Part shown: positions 5,503 to 12,969 of the stretch, one piece after another | Position numbering within the stretch: the stretch's first letter is position 1 | Layout of the letters: every line of letters begins with the position of its first letter | Assembly: GCA_002730485.1 (NCBI GenBank) | Contig: PCAH01000192.1 | Span: 1 to 18,497, forward strand | Direction: 5' to 3' | Origin: Dehalococcoidia bacterium | Lineage (GTDB): Bacteria; Chloroflexota; Dehalococcoidia; UBA3495 | DNA length: 18,497 bases | The notes under the pieces: model-generated | Seen by the model: the letters and a program-made list of their open reading frames with translations, nothing else | Told to the model about the DNA's origin: nothing | Database searches by the model: none | Position numbers and translations under genes: made by a program

Positions 5503-6708
5503 TTACTTGAGAGCCAGCATCCGGTCCAGGGCGATTCTGGAGTCCCGTTTGATGTCTTCCGGCACAGTGATCTCGTTGTTGACCTTGCCTTCCAGCAGAC
5601 CATCCAGCATCCAGAGCACGTAGGCTGGGTGGACGCGGTACATGGTAGAACAGGGGCAGGTCACCGGATCCAGGCAGAAGACAGTCTTGTCGGGGTTATT
5701 GATGGCCAGGCGGTTTACCAGGCTGACCTCGGTGCCGATTCCCCATTTGCTTCCCGGTGCACCGGAGTTGACCAATTCACGGATGTATTCGGTGGAGCCG
5801 ACTTTGTCCGCCGCCTGGACGGTCTCCATGGGACACTCAGGATGGACAACTATGTTGATGTCCGGATGAAGAGCCCTGGCAGCTTCGATCTGGCTGACCG
5901 TGAAACGAGTGTGAACCGAGCAATGGCCCTGCCACAGGACCATCTTAGCGTTCTTGAGTTGATCTGGGGTATTGCCACCCAATTGACGGAACGGGTTCCA
6001 GACCACCATCTCATCCAGGGAGATGCCCATCTCAAGAGCAGTATTGCGGCCCAGGTGTTGATCCGGTAGGAACAATACCCGCTCACCCTGGCTGAACGCC
6101 CATTCAAGCACAGGCTTGGCGTTAGAAGAGGTACATACAGCGCCGCCATTACGACCACAGAGGGCCTTGATGCCGGCGATTGAGTTCATATAGGTGACTG
6201 GAATGATTCCACCGGGACCGAGAACATCTTCCAGGTCCGCCCAGGCGTCGTCAACGTCATCCATGGGAGCCATATCGGCCATGGAGCAACCGGCGGTGAT
6301 GTTGGGCAGGATCACCTTCTGATGGGGAGCAGCAAGGATGCAGGCGGTCTCAGCCATGAAGTGCACACCGCAGAAGATGATGTAGTCAGCTTCGGGGCGG
6401 GTGCCAGCTTCACGAGAGAGCAAGAAAGAGTCACCTTGGAAGTCGGCGTACTTGATCACCTCTTCCCTTTGGTAGTGATGCCCCAGGATGGTGACTGTCT
6501 TGCCGAGTTTTTCCCGAGCCTGGCCGATGCGCTGGTCAAGTTGTTCGGCGGTGTAATGCAGATACTCGTCTGGAATCTGCTGCCACCGGACGTTGACAGC
6601 CATTTCTTCGGCTAGCGGCTTGGAAGGGAGGTTGTCTTCGGTCTTGCAAAATGCCGAGTGCTCAAGCTCAGTGATGGGCACTGTAGACCGGCGGCTAGTT
6701 AAAGCCAT
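5503..6708 (-). CDS. nadA: Quinolinate synthase
   Basis: 401 residues. It condenses iminoaspartate with dihydroxyacetone phosphate to quinolinate using a [4Fe-4S] cluster held by three Cys. These are visible in FCGVHFMAETA, GGAVCTSSNA and TCPCSTMYRVHP. Other conserved pieces are ILGHHYQREEVIKYADF, GDSFLLSR, GCSMADMA, LFLPDQHLGRN, WQGHCSVHTRF, VHPECPME and GTEVSLVNRLA. The N-terminus is about 35 residues longer than many; an inner Met (MAVNVRWQQIPDEYL) could be an alternative start. The outer ATG (6708) overlaps the miaB stop by one base (TAATG) with GAGGCGAAG just upstream, which argues for translation coupling and for the longer form. nadC follows. Very sure of function. Confidence 0.97.
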   Translation of the reverse strand: MALTSRRSTVPITELEHSAFCKTEDNLPSKPLAEEMAVNVRWQQIPDEYLHYTAEQLDQRIGQAREKLGKTVTILGHHYQREEVIKYADFQGDSFLLSREAGTRPEADYIIFCGVHFMAETACILAAPHQKVILPNITAGCSMADMAPMDDVDDAWADLEDVLGPGGIIPVTYMNSIAGIKALCGRNGGAVCTSSNAKPVLEWAFSQGERVLFLPDQHLGRNTALEMGISLDEMVVWNPFRQLGGNTPDQLKNAKMVLWQGHCSVHTRFTVSQIEAARALHPDINIVVHPECPMETVQAADKVGSTEYIRELVNSGAPGSKWGIGTEVSLVNRLAINNPDKTVFCLDPVTCPCSTMYRVHPAYVLWMLDGLLEGKVNNEITVPEDIKRDSRIALDRMLALK

Positions 6709-8036
6709 TAATCTTCGCCTCGATTAGCACCCGGTGAAACCGGGTTCAGCAATTTCGCTTCTACAGCCAGGGTACCCTGTAGTGACCACGGGCTGGAGCG
6801 CTCAATCTTCACTTGGACCAGTTTTCCTAGATGATACGCCTCATCTTCAAAGAAAACCAGCTTATGTGAGCGCGTCCGACCTTGCCATTTTCCTCTTTGG
6901 CGGCCCTCCACCAGAATTTCCACGTATTGGCCCACCAACTTGGCGTTTATCTCAGTTTGAATCTGCTCCTGTTGTAGGTCAACCCGTTGGCGGCGTTTTG
7001 TCTTCTCAGCCTCAGGAACAGCATCATCCATGGTCCGAGAGGCAATGGTGCCTGGCCTGGTTGAATACGCAGCGCAGTGGACTTTATCCAATTTGAGCTC
7101 CCCAAGCAAATCCAGGGTCTGTTGGAATTGCTCTTCGGTCTCACCGGGGAAACCTACGATGATGTCTGTGTTCAATGCGACGTCAGGCATGGTCTCTCTG
7201 ATCCGCCCGACTAGGTCGATATAGTCCTGACGGGTGTATTGCCGCCGCATCTCATCCAAGATCCCATCATCGCCAGCCTGTACCGGCAGGTTGATATGCT
7301 CGCAGACCTTGGGCACATCTGCCACTGCCTGAATGATTTCCTGGGTCATGAATTTAGGATGAGAGGTCAGGAAACGGATGCGTTCGATCCCATCGATCTT
7401 GTCCAGCCTGGTGAACAGGTCTGCCAGGTCGGGTTGATCCGGCAAATCGTGCCCATAGGCATCGACGGTCTGACCGAGCAGTGTCACTTCTTTTACGCCC
7501 CTGGCTGCCAGCGTTTCCACTTCCAAGGCCAATTCTTCCACGGGGCGGCTCACCTGGCGGCCACGGCGGTAGGGGATGATGCAGAAGGTGCACATCAGGT
7601 CGCAGCCGTGGATGATGGGCACGTGGCAGGTTATACCTGGGCGGACCGGAGTAAGAGGGCCGACACATCCTTCCCAGTCGACGCCGGTGCGTTCCCCAAC
7701 CATCTCAAGCAACGGCTCAAATTGTTGGGGGCGCATGAATACATCGACATACGGGAAGCGTTTCGCCAGTTCGTCAGACTTGGGGCCAACCATACAGCCC
7801 ATAAGGGCAACGATCCGTTCTGGTTGGTCTTTCTTCAGGGGGGCCATCCACGCCAGGTTACTGACAACCTTGTCTTCTGCGCCCTGGCGGACGACACAGG
7901 AGTTGAGGACGATGACATCTGCATCAGCGGCCTTTTCCACCGGCTGAATCCCCATCTGCTCCAACGCGGCGCCCAGGCGTTCGGAATCAGCGGTGTTCAT
8001 CTGGCAGCCAATGGTCCAGAGGTAATAACTATTCAT
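6708..8036 (-). CDS. miaB: tRNA-2-methylthio-N6-dimethylallyladenosine synthase
   Basis: 442 residues, the family length. It is a radical-SAM methylthiotransferase that adds a methylthio group to i6A37 in tRNAs reading UNN codons. Domain order: UPF0004 N-terminal domain with Cys11 (IGCQMN), Cys47 (NSCVVR) and Cys80 (MGCMVG) for the second [4Fe-4S] cluster; radical-SAM CxxxCxxC as Cys144/148/151 (CDLMCTFC) followed by IPYRRGRQVSRP; VTLLGQTVDAYG; HINLPVQAGDD; ALNTDIIVGFPGETEEQF; and a C-terminal TRAM domain (QYVEILVEGRQRGKWQGRT). MiaB is favoured over RimO/MtaB by this motif set. No Shine-Dalgarno is seen before ATG: the 16 bases upstream are pyrimidine-rich. It begins 98 bases after the tRNA-Ser on the same strand and overlaps nadA by one base. 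Confidence 0.93.
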   Translation of the reverse strand: MNSYYLWTIGCQMNTADSERLGAALEQMGIQPVEKAADADVIVLNSCVVRQGAEDKVVSNLAWMAPLKKDQPERIVALMGCMVGPKSDELAKRFPYVDVFMRPQQFEPLLEMVGERTGVDWEGCVGPLTPVRPGITCHVPIIHGCDLMCTFCIIPYRRGRQVSRPVEELALEVETLAARGVKEVTLLGQTVDAYGHDLPDQPDLADLFTRLDKIDGIERIRFLTSHPKFMTQEIIQAVADVPKVCEHINLPVQAGDDGILDEMRRQYTRQDYIDLVGRIRETMPDVALNTDIIVGFPGETEEQFQQTLDLLGELKLDKVHCAAYSTRPGTIASRTMDDAVPEAEKTKRRQRVDLQQEQIQTEINAKLVGQYVEILVEGRQRGKWQGRTRSHKLVFFEDEAYHLGKLVQVKIERSSPWSLQGTLAVEAKLLNPVSPGANRGED

Positions 8037-8134
8037 GCAAAAAGGAGTGGAGGCTGGGGTGAACGTTTCTCAGTTATTCGATACGTAATTCGTCACAATT
8101 ATGGTGGCAATTTGGCGAATCATTCTAAAGATGA

Positions 8135-8224
8135 TGGCGGAAAGAGAGGGATTCGAACCCTCGGAACCTTTGCAGGCTCACGCGATTAGCAGTCGCGCAC
8201 ATTCGTCCACTCTGTCATCTTTCC
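8135..8224 (-). tRNA. tRNA-Ser(GCT)
   Basis: On the minus strand the 5' arm GGAAAGA (from 8224) pairs with TCTTTCC near the 3' end, followed by discriminator G and an encoded CCA (8135-8137). The anticodon stem CGCGA/TCGCG encloses the loop CTGCTAA, anticodon GCT (complement of 8188-8190). The T-arm has GAGGGTTCGAATCCCTC. The length of 90 bases and a long variable arm (GCCTGCAAAGGTTCC region) are as expected for tRNA-Ser. It reads AGC/AGU serine codons. Confidence 0.96.
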
Positions 8225-8429
8225 ACGCACTTTTAAATGTTACCAAATGGGCCTACGGCCATCAATACCCAACCTAAGACTCAACTCGGGCGTGAGACGG
8301 AGAACAGATATCGGGATTGGCCATGGGTGGGTTTCGATTTATGGCTTGATCGTGCCTCTTATACGACACTATATAGAAAACATTGGTGCGTTTCGGTCAA
8401 TAGTGTCGGTATGTGATACGATTTCGATG
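8225..8429. other. Gene-free stretch between tRNA-Ser and the Lrp promoter
   Basis: No credible gene in either strand; the short open frame in the middle has no family resemblance. AT content rises towards 8340-8430, as expected upstream of a promoter. Presumably it holds the tRNA-Ser promoter on the minus strand, which I could not pin down. Confidence 0.5.
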
Positions 8430-8458
8430 TTGACACCCTAAATGACCGGCAATATGAT
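8430..8458 (+). promoter_or_regulatory. Near-consensus sigma-70 promoter for the Lrp/AsnC gene
   Basis: TTGACA (8430-8435) and TATGAT (8453-8458) are separated by 17 bases, five or six matches per box. Transcription would start near 8465, leaving a leader of about 127 bases with two adjacent small hairpins (GTCGG/CCGAC at 8511-8525; CGGC/GCCG at 8529-8539). Confidence 0.75.
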
Positions 8459-8591
8459 TGGTCGGACAGCTAACGGTAAGACAAAACGGATGGAGCCTCG
8501 ATTGCAAAACGTCGGGGACACCGACAACCGGCTCAGCCGAACCAACAGCGCTTTAATCAAACCGCGCCTCAATCAATGGAGAATGACACCC

Positions 8592-9032
8592 ATGGATGAA
8601 CTGGATCGAAAGATAATCGCTCTACTGCAACTAGATGGTAGGGCCTCCAACGCTAAGATCGCCCGCGAAGTTGGCGTCAGTGAAGGCACAGTTCGGCGTC
8701 GTTTGAGCCGTTTGGTCATGGACGATGTGGTAAAGATCATCGCCGTGCCCAACCTGGAAAAACTGGGATACGCCACCACCGCCCTGATCGGCCTGCAGAC
8801 CGGCCCCGGCAAATCAGACTCGGTTGCAGAAGCCATCGCCAGGTTGAGTGAAGCCCATTACGTGGCGATCACCACCGGTGCCTATGACGTCTTCATCTGG
8901 GCCGGACTGGAGTCTGCTGAGGGTCTGGGAGCGTTCCTCCGCAACAAGGTCGGCGTCATTGACGGAGTCCAGCGCACGGAGACTTTCGTAAACCTTTCGA
9001 TTAAAAAGCGCACCTACGGGCTAGTCCTTTAG
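8592..9032 (+). CDS. Lrp/AsnC-family transcriptional regulator
   Basis: 146 residues from ATG 8592, the family size. Residues 1-48 form the winged helix-turn-helix: MDELDRKIIALLQLDGRASN, then IAREVGVSEGTVRRRLSRL as the recognition part. Residues about 60-140 are the RAM/AsnC ligand-binding domain (GYATTALIGLQTG, then HYVAITTGAYDVFIWAGLES, then FVNLSIKKRTY). Such proteins form octamers that sense amino acids or related effectors and control metabolism; the ligand is not known here. The frame is open back to 8442, but that codon lies inside the promoter spacer and so cannot be in the message; GGAG (8578-8581) sits ten bases before 8592. The last 27 coding bases are repeated downstream (see findings). 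A terminator follows at 9147. Confidence 0.9.
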   Translation: MDELDRKIIALLQLDGRASNAKIAREVGVSEGTVRRRLSRLVMDDVVKIIAVPNLEKLGYATTALIGLQTGPGKSDSVAEAIARLSEAHYVAITTGAYDVFIWAGLESAEGLGAFLRNKVGVIDGVQRTETFVNLSIKKRTYGLVL

Positions 9033-9097
9033 CCTCCGTATAACGAGCTTAGAATCAGTCACTAATCACCAAAAAGCGCACCTACGGGCTAGTCCTT
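9003..9097 (+). repeat. 27-base direct repeat of the Lrp gene 3' end
   Basis: Bases 9003-9029 (start AAAAAGCGCACCTACGGG) recur exactly at 9071-9097, with 41 bases between. The first copy encodes the last nine residues, KKRTYGLVL, then TAG. The second copy stays open in the same codon phase within itself to a TAG at 9140-9142, adding QAVPKDPQGEPLDS. Confidence 0.9.
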
Positions 9098-9146
9098 CAA
9101 GCCGTACCGAAAGACCCCCAGGGTGAACCGCTCGATTCGTAGCTAG

Positions 9147-9174
9147 AACCACCGCCGGTCAGGCGGTGGTTTTC
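9147..9174 (+). terminator. Rho-independent terminator after the Lrp/AsnC gene
   Basis: A 10-bp perfect stem, AACCACCGCC (9147-9156) with GGCGGTGGTT (9162-9171), loop GGTCA, then TTTCTCGTTT. Confidence 0.85.
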
Positions 9175-9187
9175 TCGTTTGGTCGCC

Positions 9188-9215
9188 TTGCAAACATGCG
9201 GCGCTATGCTATAAT
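9188..9215 (+). promoter_or_regulatory. Sigma-70 promoter with extended -10 for ferredoxin
   Basis: TTGCAA (9188-9193), 16-base spacer, then TGCTATAAT (9207-9215): a perfect TATAAT preceded by the extended TGn. It is about 90 bases before the ferredoxin start. Confidence 0.75.
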
Positions 9216-9302
9216 TTCGTTGCATTTTCCGCCAGCCTTAGACAGGCTCACCTCGCCAAAGCGGGCTGGTATCTAATATTGAATCCGAAGGAGCCTCCCA
9301 CT

Positions 9303-9572
9303 ATGACTTACATCATTGCCGAACCTTGCGTTGGACTAAAGGATTCGGCTTGTGTCGATGTCTGCCCCGTAGACTGCATCTATACCCGTGACCAGGACGA
9401 CATGTATTACATCAGCCCGGACGAGTGCATCGACTGCGCCGCCTGCGAGCCGGTTTGCCCAGTCACGGCTATCTTCGCCGAGGATGCAGTCCCCCCACAG
9501 TGGGCCGAGTACATCGAAAAGAACTACGAATACTTCAAGAACGTCGACCCGTCTGAACTAAAGCGCAAGTAA
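9303..9572 (+). CDS. fdxA: 7Fe ferredoxin (3Fe-4S/4Fe-4S)
   Basis: 89 residues. Cys9, Cys17, Cys21 and Cys25 followed by Cys42, Cys45, Cys48 and Cys52 give the C-x7-C-x3-C-x3-C plus C-x2-C-x2-C-x3-CP pattern of the Azotobacter/mycobacterial FdxA type, which holds one [3Fe-4S] and one [4Fe-4S] cluster. The opening MTYIIAEPCVGLKDSACVDV and the tail AVPPQWAEYIEKNYEYF match that type well. It carries electrons in the cytosol; the partner is not known. ATG 9303 is chosen because AAGGAG (9288-9293) lies nine bases before it. It has its own strong promoter and is followed by two hairpins before aconitase, so it is likely a single-gene transcript. Confidence 0.93.
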   Translation: MTYIIAEPCVGLKDSACVDVCPVDCIYTRDQDDMYYISPDECIDCAACEPVCPVTAIFAEDAVPPQWAEYIEKNYEYFKNVDPSELKRK

Positions 9573-9593
9573 ACGACTTCAGTTTTCGTACCC

Positions 9594-9634
9594 GTACCCC
9601 ACATATCTGGGCGATAACAGATGTGTGGGCGTAC
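9594..9634 (+). other. Long hairpin downstream of ferredoxin
   Basis: GTACCCCACATATCTG (9594-9609) pairs with 9618-9634 (CAGATGTGTGGG, then GTAC) with one G-T wobble and one bulged C (9630); loop of 8 bases. No T-run follows. It may stabilise the ferredoxin message or bind a protein. Confidence 0.65.
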
Positions 9635-9649
9635 CTCAGATAGGTCATG

Positions 9650-9686
9650 ATAAAACCTTTAAAGGGTGTCCCTTTAAAGGTTTTAT
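9650..9686 (+). terminator. 17-bp perfect hairpin, probable two-way-shaped terminator
   Basis: Arms 9650-9666 and 9670-9686 are fully complementary around a TGT loop, with the T-run (GGTTTTAT) in the descending arm and its A-run partner opposite. Each arm holds the palindrome CCTTTAAAGG (9656-9665 and 9671-9680), so a protein-binding role is also possible. Confidence 0.65.
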
Positions 9687-9839
9687 ATCGTTAAACGAGC
9701 CGGTCTCCAGGTGGGGCATTATCAGATGAGTCTGAGATTCGATAATGGAACCAGCCTGGAACCCAGATTTGGCTAAACTTTAGACCGAGGCCACTACGCA
9801 GCTTTTTAATGGCCCGGCAGAGAGAGATAGGAGCCCCAC

Positions 9840-12116
9840 ATGAACGTCGACTCAACACCTCAGTTCGTAGAAGAAGCCTATAAGAAGATGGAGCGCAACC
9901 TCGAGGTTGTCCGCGCCCGCTTCAACCGGCCCTTGACCCTGGCCGAAAAATTGCTCCTGGGCCATCTGGACGACGCCCAAGGCGCTGAGCTAGACCCCGG
10001 CGAAAGTTACATCATGCTGAACCCGGACCGGGTTGCCCACCAAGATGTGACCGGTCAGATGGCCATCCTGCAATTCATGCAGTCCGGCCGAAGCGAAGTG
10101 GCAGTGCCGACAACCGTCCACTGCGACCACCTTGTCCAGGCTCGCGTCGGAGCTTCTTCCGACCTGCAAGACGCCCTTAACGAGAGCAGCGAGGTCTACC
10201 AATTCCTGGAGTCCTCCTGCCGTAAGTACGGCATGGGCTTCTGGAAGCCCGGCTCCGGAATCATCCACCAAGTAAACCTGGAAAACTACGCCTTCCCTGG
10301 CTGCCTCGTAATCGGAACCGACTCCCATACCCCCAACGCCGGAGGCCTGGGTTCACTGGCCATTGGTGTGGGTGGAGCCGACGCTGCCGATGTGATGGCC
10401 GGTCTACCCTGGGAGGTGAAGTATCCCACCCTGATCGGCGTCAAGCTCACCGGTGAACTCAGCGGATGGACCGCTCCCAAAGACGTGATCATCTACCTAG
10501 CTGGTGTCCTGACCGTTGCCGGCGGCACCAATGCCATAATCGAGTACTTTGGCCCTGGCGTAAACTCGATTAGCTGCACCGGAAAGGCCACCATCACCAA
10601 CATGGGCGCCGAACTTGGCGCTACTGGTGACGTGTTCCCATTCGACAAAAGAATGGCCACTTACTTGAAATCCACTCGCCGCCCGGAACTGGCCGAACTT
10701 GCCGAGAAGTACAAGCACCTTCTCACCGCAGATCCTGAGGTTGAGAAGGACCCTGCCCAGTATTACGACCGCATAGTGGAGATCGATCTCTCGACATTGG
10801 AGCCCCACATCACCGGGCCCCACTCCCCCGACCGAGCGCGGACCATCTCCGCCATGGCCAAAGAAGCCAAGGAAGAGGGCTTCCCGGATACAGTCTCTGC
10901 TGCCCTGGTCGGCAGCTGCACCAACTCGTCTTACGAAGACATGAGCCGCTGTGCCGATATTGCCCAGCAGGCTTCCGCCCACGGTTTGAATGCCGCGGCC
11001 AAGTTCATGATCACTCCTGGATCTGAGCAGGTACGCGCTACCATCGCCCGTGACGGACAGCAAACTGCCCTGGAGGCCATTGGCGGCACGGTCCTGGCCA
11101 ACGCCTGCGGCCCCTGCATCGGCCAGTGGAGGCGCGACGAGATGCCCGAGGGCGAGCCCAACTCCATCGTCACGTCTTACAACCGAAACTTCCCCAAGCG
11201 GAATGACGCCAACTCAGGCACCATGAACTTCATCTCCAGCCCCGAGCTGGCGGTGGCCATGGCCTTGGGTGGCAGTCTAAGTTTCAACCCGATGACCGAC
11301 ACTCTCACGGGAGCCGACGGCAAAGAATTCATGCTTGAGGCCCCGAAACCCGCTCCCGAGGTTCCTCCGACCGGATTCGACTCCGGCGCCGAGAGTTACG
11401 TCGCACCGCCCGCTGACGGCAGCGGTGTCGACGTGAACGTCAGCGAATCCAGCACACGTCTGCAGATTCTGAACCCGTGGCCCGCCTGGGACGGCAAGGA
11501 CTTCATTGACATGCCAGTGCTGGTCAAAGCGGCCGGAAAGTGCACCACCGACCATATCTCCCCCGCCGGCGCCTGGCTGCGGTTCCGGGGGCACCTGGAT
11601 AACCTGAGCGACAACATGTTCCTGGGGGCGGTCAACTCGTTCACCGACGAGCCTGGAACTGGCAAGAACCAGCTCTCTGGTGAGCAGGTCCAGCCCATCC
11701 CCGAGATTGCTCGGGAATACAAGGCCCAGGGCATGCAGTGGATCGCCATCGGCGACAACAACTATGGAGAGGGAAGCAGCCGCGAGCACGCCGCCATGTC
11801 TCCCCGGATGTTGGGCGCGGCGGCGGTGATCACCCGCAGCTTTGCCAGGATTCACGAGGCCAACCTCAAGAAGCAGGGCGTATTGCCTCTCACCTTTGAG
11901 GATCCAGGCGATTACGAACGCATCCGAGCCGATGACCGCCTGAGCATCATCGGTCTGTCCAGTCTCACACCTGGTGTGCCTCTGGTCTGCGTGGTCACCC
12001 ACGAGGACGGCGAGGAAGAGCGCATCAACCTGCGCCACACCATGAACCCCGGTCAGATCGACTGGTTCAAAGCCGGCTCAGCCATGAACCACATGAAGAA
12101 CATGGCCGAGGATTAA
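9840..12116 (+). CDS. acn: Aconitate hydratase, mitochondrial-type
   Basis: 758 residues, the size of mitochondrial-type aconitase rather than the roughly 900-residue AcnA/IRP type. It isomerises citrate and isocitrate through cis-aconitate in the TCA cycle. The [4Fe-4S] ligands are Cys360 (VGSCTNSSYEDM) and Cys423/Cys426 (ANACGPCIGQW). Substrate-site pieces include VHCDHLVQA, VIGTDSHTPNAGGLG, GKCTTDHISPAGAWLRFRG and the swivel-domain GDNNYGEGSSREHAA. ATG 9840 is preceded by AGGAG six bases upstream. A possible weak promoter (TTATCA near 9719, GATAAT 9741-9746) lies upstream. It is followed by a strong terminator shared with HemQ. The mitochondrial-like type is found in several bacterial phyla including Chloroflexota and Bacteroidota. 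Very sure of function. Confidence 0.97.
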   Translation: MNVDSTPQFVEEAYKKMERNLEVVRARFNRPLTLAEKLLLGHLDDAQGAELDPGESYIMLNPDRVAHQDVTGQMAILQFMQSGRSEVAVPTTVHCDHLVQARVGASSDLQDALNESSEVYQFLESSCRKYGMGFWKPGSGIIHQVNLENYAFPGCLVIGTDSHTPNAGGLGSLAIGVGGADAADVMAGLPWEVKYPTLIGVKLTGELSGWTAPKDVIIYLAGVLTVAGGTNAIIEYFGPGVNSISCTGKATITNMGAELGATGDVFPFDKRMATYLKSTRRPELAELAEKYKHLLTADPEVEKDPAQYYDRIVEIDLSTLEPHITGPHSPDRARTISAMAKEAKEEGFPDTVSAALVGSCTNSSYEDMSRCADIAQQASAHGLNAAAKFMITPGSEQVRATIARDGQQTALEAIGGTVLANACGPCIGQWRRDEMPEGEPNSIVTSYNRNFPKRNDANSGTMNFISSPELAVAMALGGSLSFNPMTDTLTGADGKEFMLEAPKPAPEVPPTGFDSGAESYVAPPADGSGVDVNVSESSTRLQILNPWPAWDGKDFIDMPVLVKAAGKCTTDHISPAGAWLRFRGHLDNLSDNMFLGAVNSFTDEPGTGKNQLSGEQVQPIPEIAREYKAQGMQWIAIGDNNYGEGSSREHAAMSPRMLGAAAVITRSFARIHEANLKKQGVLPLTFEDPGDYERIRADDRLSIIGLSSLTPGVPLVCVVTHEDGEEERINLRHTMNPGQIDWFKAGSAMNHMKNMAED

Positions 12117-12156
12117 CCCAACCCATTTCTAAATGACATCGTGTCCAGCAAACCGG

Positions 12157-12178
12157 TCGTCCTGAGCCCGTCGAAGGA
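12157..12178. repeat. 22-base repeat, exact copy of 3771-3792
   Basis: The sequence starting TCGTCCTGAGCCCGTCGAAG is identical to the left arm of the inverted pair at 3769-3862. Here it stands as a single arm between the aconitase stop and the terminator. It is a short interspersed repeat. Confidence 0.7.
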
Positions 12179-12209
12179 CCTGCGACAGTCAAACCCACAA
12201 GGTAAACAG

Positions 12210-12242
12210 AAAGGGCCTCCCGATTAACCCGGGAGGCCCTTT
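12210..12242. terminator. Two-way rho-independent terminator between aconitase and hemQ
   Basis: AAAGGGCCTCCC (12210-12221) pairs with GGGAGGCCCTTT (12231-12242), with one further G-C pair possible inside. A T-run of eight follows on plus, and a purine-rich A-run on the left gives a T-rich end for the minus strand. It serves both converging genes. Confidence 0.9.
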
Positions 12243-12270
12243 TTTATGCCTGATTAGTTGAAGTTGCTTT

Positions 12271-12969
12271 CTAGCCGAGGTCGCCTAGGCAGGCTTCCAC
12301 GGTTTTGTTGATGCAGGAGAAGATCGGCGTGTCGATCAGCGTATAGGGTCTGGCCTTGGATTCCCGGAGATCCATCACCAGGTCCAGGAAATTCGACGGA
12401 TCATCAGTCTCAAATCCGAGGACAAATTCTTGATCATCCAGACCGAATGAGTACGCGGTGCTTATCTTCACATTGGGGTATTTATGCCCAATGACAAAGT
12501 GCTCGTTCATCAACTCCTGACGTTCTCCCTTGGGTAGTTGGTACCACTCGTGGGTTTTCACAAACGGATAGATGAACAAGTACTTCCGGCCAACGATACG
12601 CATGGTCGCAGTTCCGGTCCCTTCCTGGCCCTCGTGTTGGTGGTCGTCGATGTAGGGCGACCGCCGCGTCATGGCTAGGTAGGAATGGGGCATGGTCAGG
12701 TAGGGGGCCAGATCGGTGTGGTTGACCCGCGCCATCAACTCATTGATGGCCTCAACCTCCTCGCTAACCTTCCAGAGCATGAAATCGGCGTCGCCGCGGG
12801 TGCCGACCAGGCTGTAGCTGGACATTGAGACCCGGTCTGAGAACTCGTTCAGAACCTCGGCAAACTGCGCTTTGCTATCCTGCCTCTCTTTCACCGGGAG
12901 GCGGCGCCATTCGGGATCGACTTTAAAAAATGAGTACTTTACGAAATCTCGCCTGACTTGTTCTGTCAT
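12271..12969 (-). CDS. hemQ: Coproheme decarboxylase (HemQ), chlorite dismutase family
   Basis: 232 residues. The family signature is plain: RKYLFIYPFVKTHEWYQLP (128-146) with the likely catalytic Tyr134, MNEHFVIGHKYPNV (154-167) with probable proximal heme ligand His157, then TAYSFGLDDQEFVLGFETDD and YTLIDTPIFSCI. HemQ converts iron-coproporphyrin III to heme b with peroxide, the last step of the coproporphyrin-dependent heme route used by Firmicutes, Actinobacteria and others. True chlorite dismutases share the fold, but the Tyr in YPFVK favours HemQ. Here the start ATG has only a short site (CAGGG, four bases before). No other heme genes are nearby. It converges on aconitase, sharing a terminator. 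Confidence 0.9.
   Translation of the reverse strand: MTEQVRRDFVKYSFFKVDPEWRRLPVKERQDSKAQFAEVLNEFSDRVSMSSYSLVGTRGDADFMLWKVSEEVEAINELMARVNHTDLAPYLTMPHSYLAMTRRSPYIDDHQHEGQEGTGTATMRIVGRKYLFIYPFVKTHEWYQLPKGERQELMNEHFVIGHKYPNVKISTAYSFGLDDQEFVLGFETDDPSNFLDLVMDLRESKARPYTLIDTPIFSCINKTVEACLGDLG

Noticed and set aside
8037..8134. Promoter for miaB: TTGCCA-N17-TACGTA on minus
   Set aside because: The -10 match is poor and lacks the final T; not good enough to list.
7239..8189. 316-codon open frame on plus, opposite miaB and the tRNA
   Set aside because: It is antisense to a complete, motif-rich miaB and runs into the tRNA-Ser gene; its protein is Cys/His/Gln-rich with no family pattern.
8135..8224. tRNA-Ser(GCT) as a MiaB substrate, explaining its position next to miaB
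   Set aside because: MiaB acts on i6A37 in tRNAs reading UNN codons (A36-A37); this anticodon GCT reads AGY and ends in U36, so adjacency is not explained by substrate.
11277..12038. 253-codon open frame on minus within aconitase
   Set aside because: Aconitase is complete and conserved throughout; the antisense frame has no recognisable domain.
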